Shown one piece after another: positions 1 through 4,468 of a stretch of DNA of 10,811 nucleotides. The stretch's first letter is position 1. Each line of letters opens with the position of its first letter. The DNA is taken from contig CAKOQM010000042.1 of NCBI GenBank assembly GCA_934101275.1, positions 1-10,811 of the forward strand, given 5' to 3'. The position numbers were made by a program, and so were the translations under genes. This DNA is from an uncultured Bacilli bacterium (lineage in GTDB: Bacteria; Bacillota_I; Bacilli_A; RF39; UBA660). Below the pieces are notes generated by a model. It was not told the origin of the DNA. It worked only from the letters and a program-made list of their open reading frames with translations, and made no database searches.

Positions 1-183
1 AATAATTTATACAATAAAATCTATCTTTCAAAAGTAATAGATTGTATAAAAGAATATGGAATTGATAATTATAAAAGTTTTGTGGATAACTACAATTCAG
101 TCTTGAAAGAAAAACAGAAAAATAAAAAGTTAATGACTCCGCAAGAAATTATTGCTGCGAATTCTTATCGATTGAATAAATGA
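1..183 (+). CDS. 3' end of an unrecognised gene (partial)
   Basis: Frame 1 is open from the first base of the window to a TGA at 181-183, giving the last 60 residues of a protein that begins to the left. The fragment is lysine/asparagine-rich and looks helical. It contains KEYGIDNYKSFVDNYN and ends LMTPQEIIAANSYRLNK. I do not recognise the family from this tail alone and make no functional claim. It is followed after about 30 bases by a small intrinsic terminator, which supports a real gene end here. The UGA stop is one of two in the window and argues against UGA being read as tryptophan. Coding seems likely because of the unbroken frame, A/T-rich third positions and the terminator, but 60 codons is short. 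Confidence 0.55.
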   Translation, partial: NNLYNKIYLSKVIDCIKEYGIDNYKSFVDNYNSVLKEKQKNKKLMTPQEIIAANSYRLNK

Positions 184-213
184 AGCAAGATTACAATTCA
201 CCAGGAGTTAGGG

Positions 214-236
214 AAGTTAATCTTTTAACTTTTTTT
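214..236 (+). terminator. Intrinsic terminator after the partial left gene
   Basis: AAGTTAA (214-220), loop TCTT, TTAACTT (225-231), then a T-run to 236. The stem is A/U-rich and weak, but the position just after the stop at 183 fits a terminator. Confidence 0.55.
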
Positions 237-279
237 GTTAAATATTAATATATCCAGAATATAAAATTTATGTATTAGA

Positions 280-370
280 ATTTGAAATGATTATTTGTAT
301 TTTTTTGGATTTCAAATTTTTTCATATTTCTTATATTAAATATTTTGAATAAATATTTATCATTTCAAAT
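280..370. repeat. A+T-rich inverted repeats upstream of the 99-aa gene
   Basis: ATTTGAAATGAT at 280-291 has its exact reverse complement at 359-370 (ATCATTTCAAAT), and the next ~10 bases are also similar. A further copy of the core, ATTTCAAATT at 309-318, is the reverse complement of AATTTGAAAT at 279-288. So one arm can pair with either of two partners. The repeat ends about 30 bp before the -35 of the next operon. Possible roles are a regulator site, a hairpin, or a relic of a mobile-element end. The sequence does not decide between them. Confidence 0.5.
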
Positions 371-401
371 GAATTGTGAAAAAATAAAAAAGGTGAAAAC
401 C

Positions 402-431
402 TTGACATTTAATATAAAAAGTATGTAATAT
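402..431 (+). promoter_or_regulatory. Sigma-A-type promoter of the 99-aa/183-aa operon
   Basis: There is a perfect -35 TTGACA at 402-407. The -10 lies in TGTAATAT (424-431): either TGTAAT (16-bp spacer, 5 of 6 matches) or TAATAT (18-bp spacer). Transcription would start about 12-15 bases before the gene's start codon, so the leader is very short. Confidence 0.6.
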
Positions 432-451
432 TTTGGCAGAAAGGAGTCGTT

Positions 452-751
452 ATGAATAAAGATTCAAAAATTCTTGATTTGTTTAGAAAAATTGTTTGTT
501 CATTATTATGTATTACTAGGTATACTAAAAATGACGATTTAAAAATTAAAGCGTCCCATTATTTAGATTATTATTTAGAACAATATGAATTATATAATAA
601 CAAATGTATTTATTCTTTAGATAATTTAGAAAAAATTATAGATTTTTGTAATCAATGTTATGAAGATAAAGATGTTTTTGATTATGCAGAAGATGTAGAA
701 TATGGTGTAAAAGAACTTAATAAAATAACTATTTTTAAAGGAGATTTTTAA
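452..751 (+). CDS. Hypothetical 99-aa protein, first gene of a two-gene operon
   Basis: I do not recognise this protein. It is 99 residues long, acidic in its C-terminal half, predicted mostly helical, and has no signal peptide or clear membrane segment. Five cysteines stand out for a small protein: C16 and C20 (CSLLC), C52, and C66/C69 in a CxxC (FCNQCYED). These could bind metal or form disulfides, but this is inference. The start is supported by AGAAAGGAG ending five bases before ATG and by the TTGACA promoter just upstream. Its stop codon is one base from the next ATG, and the next gene's AAAGGAG lies inside its last codons, so the two are very likely co-transcribed and translationally coupled. 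Their products may work together. Base composition is very A+T-rich, as in the next gene, consistent with an accessory pair. Confidence 0.75.
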   Translation: MNKDSKILDLFRKIVCSLLCITRYTKNDDLKIKASHYLDYYLEQYELYNNKCIYSLDNLEKIIDFCNQCYEDKDVFDYAEDVEYGVKELNKITIFKGDF

Positions 752-752
752 A

Positions 753-1304
753 ATGGCAAAAGAAACAGAAGGCGGAACATGGGTAAATGTCAATGGTAAT
801 GATGAAAAAGGGCATGTAAATATTTATGGAAGTGATCCAAAAGAACCACATGATGAGTCAATACATATTAATATTAATTATGAAAAAGGCACATTTACAA
901 TTAATGAAAAATCTAATGGAGAAAAAACCTCAACAGATTGTAGTTGTTATTTAACAACGGCTTGTATGAGACATAAAATGGGGCAATTTTCTGATAAGTG
1001 TGAGGAATTGTTGATACTGAGATGGTTTAGAGATAAATTTGTTTCTAAAGAAGACATAGAACATTATTATCAAATGGCACCTATTATTGTTACTGCTATA
1101 AATGAACTTGAAAATAACAATGAAATATATAATCTTATATATGAAAATGTTGTGAGTGTATGCGTAAATTCTATAAAAAATGGTAATTATGATTTTGCTT
1201 ACAGAAAATATAAAAGAAGTGTATTATATTTAGAAGAACAATTTGTTAGACCTAAACTAGAAAAAAGATTAGTACAGGTTTTAAAACTAAAAAAACATAG
1301 TTAG
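753..1304 (+). CDS. CFI-box-like 'CYLTTAC/LRWFRD' conserved protein of unknown function
   Basis: A 183-aa protein in two parts. Residues 1-60 are polar and beta-prone, rich in G, N, H and D, with HVNIYGSDP and SIHININYEKGTFTI. Residues 63-118 form a compact conserved-looking module: CSCYLTTACM (C63, C65, C71), then C83 in DKCEEL, LRWFRDKF at 89-96, and YYQMAPIIVTAIN at 105-117. This C-[FY]-[IL]-x-T-A-C plus LRxFRD arrangement is what I know as the CFI-box type of domain, which recurs in many hypothetical proteins of Gram-positive gut bacteria. As far as I know no biochemical function is established. The tail (119-183) is helical and ends in a basic stretch. No membrane segment is visible. SD AAAGGAG (737-743) is nine bases before the ATG, inside the upstream gene. 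No convincing terminator follows; a 7-bp inverted repeat overlapping the stop (1285-1291/1306-1312) has no T-run. The family assignment is by motif only. Confidence 0.8.
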   Translation: MAKETEGGTWVNVNGNDEKGHVNIYGSDPKEPHDESIHININYEKGTFTINEKSNGEKTSTDCSCYLTTACMRHKMGQFSDKCEELLILRWFRDKFVSKEDIEHYYQMAPIIVTAINELENNNEIYNLIYENVVSVCVNSIKNGNYDFAYRKYKRSVLYLEEQFVRPKLEKRLVQVLKLKKHS

Positions 1305-1353
1305 ATTTAGTTAATGAAATAGTTAATCTGAATTAGATAATAATATACTATAT

Positions 1354-1420
1354 AAGCAAGTTGGAAACACTAAAAAAATACTAGAAATATCCCAGTAGGT
1401 ATGTTATAATGAACTTGCTT
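1354..1420. repeat. 9-bp inverted repeat bracketing the tRNA-Trp promoter
   Basis: AAGCAAGTT (1354-1362) and AACTTGCTT (1412-1420) are exact reverse complements, 49 bp apart, enclosing both promoter elements. The right arm covers the predicted start site and is followed by TTGATTTTT, so it could also act as a long-loop terminator for transcripts coming from the operon to the left. Confidence 0.5.
1382..1410 (+). promoter_or_regulatory. Extended -10 promoter of tRNA-Trp
   Basis: TG at 1402-1403, one base, then TATAAT at 1405-1410 is a perfect extended -10. TAGAAA at 1382-1387 is a 4-of-6 -35 at 17 bp. The start site would be near 1417, about 13 bases before the mature tRNA 5' end. Confidence 0.65.
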
Positions 1421-1429
1421 TTGATTTTT

Positions 1430-1503
1430 AGAGGCGTGGTATAATGGTAGCATAGGAGTCTCCAAAACTTTTGATGGGAGTTCGATTCTCTCCGCCTCTG
1501 CCA
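1430..1503 (+). tRNA. trnW: tRNA-Trp (anticodon CCA), CCA end encoded
   Basis: The acceptor stem AGAGGCG (1430-1436) pairs perfectly with CGCCTCT (1493-1499), followed by discriminator G1500 and encoded CCA (1501-1503). The anticodon loop is CTCCAAA with CCA at 1462-1464. The anticodon stem GGAGT/ACTTT has two G-U pairs. The variable loop is four bases. The T arm GGGAG / TTCGATT / CTCTC is normal with one G-U pair. The D-loop AATGGTA keeps the conserved GG. The D-stem GTAT/GCAT is poor: a G-U, a U-A, an A-C mismatch and a U-G. The D arm resembles that of Gram-positive tRNA-Gly more than the usual GTTC/GAAC of tRNA-Trp. It decodes UGG only. It may be fully functional or a diverged extra copy. 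Confidence 0.9.
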
Positions 1504-1538
1504 GAAGGTAATAAGCTCTGATGAGGAGTTAATAAATT

Positions 1539-1573
1539 AAAATACGGATGAGAGAAATTTTCCGTATTTTTTT
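1539..1573 (+). terminator. Intrinsic terminator of the tRNA-Trp transcript
   Basis: AAAATACGGA (1539-1548) pairs with TCCGTATTTT (1561-1570) in a 10-bp stem, followed by T-residues to 1573. It sits 36 bases after the tRNA CCA end. Confidence 0.8.
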
Positions 1574-1579
1574 AAATAA

Positions 1580-1720
1580 AAGAAAATTATGAATGGTTTG
1601 AAAGGCGTTAATTCTACCTTCATCTATGCGTGTCAAAATAAAATATATAAAAACCTTGAAATGTAAGTCGGAGAAATAAGTGCCTATGAAGACATATATC
1701 ATTTAGGTGAAAAAATATAA
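1580..1720 (+). pseudogene. Possible decayed coding remnant with one in-frame stop
   Basis: One frame reads as protein-like sequence over 47 codons, broken only by TAA at 1664-1666. The first part (ATG at 1589) gives MNGLKGVNSTFIYACQNK and ends NLEM; the same frame continues as VGEISAYEDIYHLGEKI before a second TAA. The first part faintly recalls the C-terminal 'RG-LKG-x-FIYAC' stretch of DUF2075-type superfamily I helicases. That resemblance is from memory and weak. There is no SD before the ATG. A relic of a gene once next to the tRNA 3' end would fit, but chance is also possible over this length. Confidence 0.25.
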
Positions 1721-1758
1721 AATGACTGTTTAGATACTGTTATCATAATTAAAATAGA

Positions 1759-1787
1759 TTGACAAACCATTTCTTTTATGCGAGAAT
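1759..1787 (+). promoter_or_regulatory. Promoter of the lysS T-box transcript
   Basis: TTGACA at 1759-1764, a 17-bp spacer, and extended -10 TGCGAGAAT at 1779-1787 (TG plus GAGAAT). Predicted start is about 1794, just before stem I of the T-box. Confidence 0.7.
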
Positions 1788-1793
1788 TGAGGT

Positions 1794-2037
1794 GCATTTG
1801 GGAGTTATGTAGCTCCGTTATAAAAAGTGTTGAATGTAGAAGTAGTTATTTGTCCTGTTTCAAAGAGAGATGAGGGTTGGTGGAACTCATTAGCAGAAAA
1901 TAATGAAAAAAGCTACAGGAGCTTAATCGGGTTGTTTCGATAAAAACTTTAAAGAGCATATTAAAACAATATGAACTAAGGTGGTACCGCGGATTTAACA
2001 GTTAATTCGTCCTTAAAGGATGAGTAACTGTTTTTTT
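1794..2037 (+). promoter_or_regulatory. T-box riboswitch (lysine-specific) of lysS
   Basis: A transcriptional T-box leader that senses uncharged tRNA-Lys. Visible parts in order: stem I base AGCTCC (1811-1816) with GGAGCT (1918-1923); a GTTGAA K-turn-like segment and an AAGTAG loop-E-like segment near 1829-1846; a helix 1845-1851/1898-1904; an AGAGAG bulge at 1864-1869; and the stem I terminal hairpin ATGAG-GGTTGGTGGAA-CTCAT. The specifier region is the A-run in TGAAAAAAGC (1904-1913), which contains AAA or AAG, both Lys codons. The T-box proper AAGGTGGTACCGCG is at 1978-1991; its TGGT would pair with the ACCA end of a tRNA with discriminator A, as tRNA-Lys has. The terminator follows at once and lysS lies 18 bases beyond it. 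The exact specifier register is not proved. Confidence 0.92.
1997..2037 (+). terminator. T-box-controlled terminator before lysS
   Basis: AACAGTTA (1997-2004) pairs with TAACTGTT (2025-2032). An inner stem continues around the 2012-2018 loop region, followed by seven T's to 2037. It is mutually exclusive with the antiterminator formed by the T-box sequence immediately upstream. Confidence 0.9.
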
Positions 2038-2055
2038 ATGGAAAGAGGTAAAACT

Positions 2056-3951
2056 ATGAGAGAATTAACGGAACAAGAAAAAGTAAGAAGAGAAAAGTTA
2101 AGTGAAATAGCTAAAGTATGTAATCCTTATCCAGATAGTTTTAAAAGAACTCATACTTTAAAAGAAGCCAAAATGCTAGATGATGGTACAACAGATATTA
2201 GTGTTTGTGGTCGTATTATCTTTATGCGTAAAATGGGAAAATTATCATTTGTTCGTATTAGAGAATTAGAAGGAGACTTACAATTAGAACTAAAAGTTGA
2301 TGAACTTGGCGAAGAAAAATATGATTTCTTCAAAAAATTAATTGACTCTGGTGATTTTATTGGGGCAACAGGCGAAATCTTTACTACTCAAACAGGCGAA
2401 AAAACTTTACGCGTAAAAGACTATCAATTTTTAGGTAAAGCCTTAAGACCATTACCAGAAAAGTTTCATGGTCTACAAGACACAGAACTTAAATATCGTA
2501 ACCGTTATGTCGATTTAATTATGAATCAAGAATCACGTAATGTTTTCTTAGGACGTAGTAAATTTTATGCTTTTTTACATCGTTATTTAGGAGAAAATGG
2601 CTTCTTAGAAGTAGAAACACCTATTATGCAAACTGCTGTAAGCGGTGCTGCTGCTAAACCATTTTTTACTCATCACAATGCTTTAAATTTAGATATGAAT
2701 TTAAGAATTGCACCAGAAACATATTTGAAACAATGTATTGCTGCTGGCTTTGACCGTGTTTATGAAGTGGCAAAATGCTTCCGTAATGAAGGAATGGATA
2801 CGGAACATCTTCAAGAATTTACGCAAGTAGAATGGTATGTTGCATACTGGAATTTTGAAGATACTATTGTTTTCTTCCAAGATTTTATAAAAAATGCTTT
2901 ATTAGAACTTATTGGTACGACAACAATTAATTATCGTGGTAATGAATTATCTTTTGATGGTAATTGGGAAAGAATAAACTATATTGCTGCTATGAAAGAA
3001 TTATTAGGTGACGATTTCCTAGAAATTGAAGAACCTGAAAAATTAAAAGAACTTGTTATAAATAAGGGATTATTTACTATGGAAGATTTAAATGAATATA
3101 AATCTATTAGTCAAATTATTGACTTTGTTTATAAGAAAAAAATTAGAGCAAACATTGTTGGACCAACGATTCTTTATAATTATCCAGCTGTTTTAAAGCC
3201 ACTTGCGAGAAGAAATGATGAAGACAAAAACGCTGTTGATGTTTTCCAAGTTGTTGTTTGTGGTACAGAAATATGTAATGCTTATTCTGAATTAGTTGAT
3301 CCAGAAATACAAAGAGCTAATTTTGAAGAACAAGCTAAAGCTAAGAGTCAAGGTGATGATGAAACTATGGAACTTGATGAAGACTTTATGGGAGCTATGG
3401 AGCAAGGTATGCCACCTATTTCTGGTTTAGGCTTTGGTATAGACCGCTTGATGATGCTTATTTATAATCAAGAATCTATTCGTGACGTGGTCTTATTCCC
3501 AACCATGAAAAAAGGTAACACAAATAGCAGGGAATCTGTGATTAAAACTAATTCTATAAAAGAAGAATTAAAAACAGATTTCAGTCAAGTTGTCATTGAA
3601 CCATTATTTAAAGATTATGTTGATTTTGATAACTTCAGTGCTTGCGATTTTAGAGCTGTTAAAGTAAAAGACTGTGTGGCTGTTCCTAAGAGCAAAAAGT
3701 TATTACAATTTACACTTGATGATGGTACAGGTGTTGATAGAACTATTTTAAGTGGTATTCATGCTTATTATGAACCAAAAGAATTAATCGGTTCTACTTT
3801 AATTGCTATTTTAAATCTACCTCCAAGAGCGATGATGGGAATATCTTCTTGTGGAATGCTTCTTTCTTGTGTTCATGAAGAAAATGGGGAAGAAAGGTTA
3901 AACTTAATTCAAATTGATAATAATATTCCAGCTGGAGCAAAATTGTATTAA
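2056..3951 (+). CDS. lysS: Lysyl-tRNA synthetase (class II) with C-terminal tRNA-binding domain
   Basis: Charges tRNA-Lys with lysine in the cytoplasm, using ATP. I place the start at ATG 2056 (631 aa), preceded by GAAAGAGGT. The longer in-frame ATG at 2020 lies inside the terminator hairpin and cannot be the start. Domains: N-terminal OB-fold anticodon-binding domain at about 45-135; class II catalytic core with motif 1 (invariant Pro at 189 in VETPIM), motif 2 FRNEG at 242-246, and motif 3 GLGFGIDRL at 457-465; core end FPTMK at about 481-485. The usual bacterial enzyme stops near 500 residues. Here a linker leads to a Trbp111/EMAPII-type tRNA-binding OB domain (about 525-631), with SKKLLQFTLDDG, ILSGIHAYYEPKELIG, LPPRAMMGISSCGMLLS. 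This extra domain probably strengthens tRNA binding, as in MetRS, though that is inference. The Lys T-box upstream agrees with the identity. A terminator follows, so it is monocistronic. Confidence 0.96.
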   Translation: MRELTEQEKVRREKLSEIAKVCNPYPDSFKRTHTLKEAKMLDDGTTDISVCGRIIFMRKMGKLSFVRIRELEGDLQLELKVDELGEEKYDFFKKLIDSGDFIGATGEIFTTQTGEKTLRVKDYQFLGKALRPLPEKFHGLQDTELKYRNRYVDLIMNQESRNVFLGRSKFYAFLHRYLGENGFLEVETPIMQTAVSGAAAKPFFTHHNALNLDMNLRIAPETYLKQCIAAGFDRVYEVAKCFRNEGMDTEHLQEFTQVEWYVAYWNFEDTIVFFQDFIKNALLELIGTTTINYRGNELSFDGNWERINYIAAMKELLGDDFLEIEEPEKLKELVINKGLFTMEDLNEYKSISQIIDFVYKKKIRANIVGPTILYNYPAVLKPLARRNDEDKNAVDVFQVVVCGTEICNAYSELVDPEIQRANFEEQAKAKSQGDDETMELDEDFMGAMEQGMPPISGLGFGIDRLMMLIYNQESIRDVVLFPTMKKGNTNSRESVIKTNSIKEELKTDFSQVVIEPLFKDYVDFDNFSACDFRAVKVKDCVAVPKSKKLLQFTLDDGTGVDRTILSGIHAYYEPKELIGSTLIAILNLPPRAMMGISSCGMLLSCVHEENGEERLNLIQIDNNIPAGAKLY

Positions 3952-3957
3952 TTTTAG

Positions 3958-3984
3958 AAGAGCTATTTTTGAGTAGCTCTTTTT
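3958..3984 (+). terminator. Intrinsic terminator after lysS
   Basis: AAGAGCTA (3958-3965), 8-base loop, TAGCTCTT (3974-3981), T-run to 3984. It begins seven bases past the lysS stop. Confidence 0.85.
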
Positions 3985-4049
3985 GTAGTCCCCTTTTATA
4001 AAATATAGTTACCAACTCCTTAAAATAGGGCTTTTTTAAAATAAACTAT

Positions 4050-4104
4050 AACCCACGGTCAATGTTATCGGTCTTTTATCTTCGATACAATTAATCTGGG
4101 TGTT
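4050..4104 (+). promoter_or_regulatory. Promoter/operator region of the XRE-type gene
   Basis: A -10 TACAAT (4086-4091) is visible but no good -35, which suits a promoter needing or blocked by a regulator. Around it lie TATCG (4066-4070) / CGATA (4083-4087), an inverted repeat overlapping the -10; the direct repeat CGGTC at 4056-4060 and 4069-4073; and ACCCA (4051-4055) / TGGGT (4097-4101), whose right arm covers the weak ribosome site. These are candidate operators for autoregulation. No binding site is proved. Confidence 0.4.
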
Positions 4105-4108
4105 GTGA

Positions 4109-4372
4109 ATGAATCATTATGATAAAATGCTTAATTTAGCAAATAATATTAAAAGATATCGTTTAGAAAGAGGACTTACACAAGAAGCCTTTGCAGAAAT
4201 GATAAATAAAACGGCTAATTACGTTAGTCAATTAGAAAATGCACATAAAGGAATTCAACTTAGAACGGTATTTGATATTGCAGATGCTTTAGAAGTTCCA
4301 GTTAAAGAATTATTTGCCGAATGTGCCCCAGTTGAGGGTAAAATTACAAAATATAAGAAGGTTCATCATTAA
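4109..4372 (+). CDS. XRE/Cro-CI family HTH transcriptional regulator
   Basis: An 87-aa protein that is almost only a DNA-binding domain. After a short helical lead (LANNIKRYRLERG, from residue 9), the helix-turn-helix reads LTQEAFAEMINKTANYVSQLENAHKGIQ, with the typical 'LTQE-FA' and 'YVSQLE' positions. The end, DIADALEVPVKELF, closes the five-helix fold. There is no ligand or dimerisation domain beyond about 15 residues of basic tail. Such small proteins usually bind palindromic operators as dimers and often repress their own gene; here the short repeats around the predicted -10 fit that idea. The ribosome site is weak (GGGTG at 4098-4102), so expression is probably low. It has its own terminator. 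Targets are unknown; the permease downstream is an obvious candidate only because of position. Confidence 0.9.
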   Translation: MNHYDKMLNLANNIKRYRLERGLTQEAFAEMINKTANYVSQLENAHKGIQLRTVFDIADALEVPVKELFAECAPVEGKITKYKKVHH

Positions 4373-4385
4373 TCTTCTTTTTTTT
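4355..4385 (+). terminator. Intrinsic terminator overlapping the end of the XRE gene
   Basis: AAGAAGGTT (4355-4363) pairs with AATCTTCTT (4371-4379) with a 7-base loop, then T's to 4385. The left arm lies within the last codons. Confidence 0.8.
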
Positions 4386-4420
4386 CACATAAATTTCATC
4401 AAACGAACCCTTAAAAGGTC

Positions 4421-4448
4421 TTTAAAATGCTAACTTTTGTGCTATAAT
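4421..4448 (+). promoter_or_regulatory. Extended -10 promoter of the permease gene
   Basis: TGCTATAAT (4440-4448) is a perfect extended -10. TTTAAA (4421-4426) is a 4-of-6 -35 at 16 bp. Confidence 0.65.
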
Positions 4449-4468
4449 TTAAATGGAGGAGGATTAGG

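Noticed and set aside
184..451. Insertion sequence or transposon end in the left A+T-rich gap
   Set aside because: Inverted repeats exist, but there is no transposase frame and no target duplication was seen.
1285..1312. Terminator at the end of the 183-aa gene (AACTAAA/TTTAGTT)
   Set aside because: The 7-bp stem has a 14-base loop and is not followed by a T-run.
1518..1525. CTGATGAG followed later by GAGAAA, resembling a hammerhead ribozyme core
   Set aside because: The bases after CTGATGAG cannot form stem II with those before GAAA, and stems I/III are absent. The GAAA belongs to the loop of the tRNA terminator.
2020..2055. Upstream in-frame ATGs (2020, 2038) as lysS start
   Set aside because: 2020 lies inside the T-box terminator hairpin and 2038 directly after its T-run, with no ribosome site. 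ATG 2056 has GAAAGAGGT at the right distance and gives the expected N-terminus.
2151..2333. Minus-strand open frames within lysS, the permease and the clpC-like gene
   Set aside because: They lie opposite strong conserved genes, are low-complexity, lack ribosome sites and show no protein family features.
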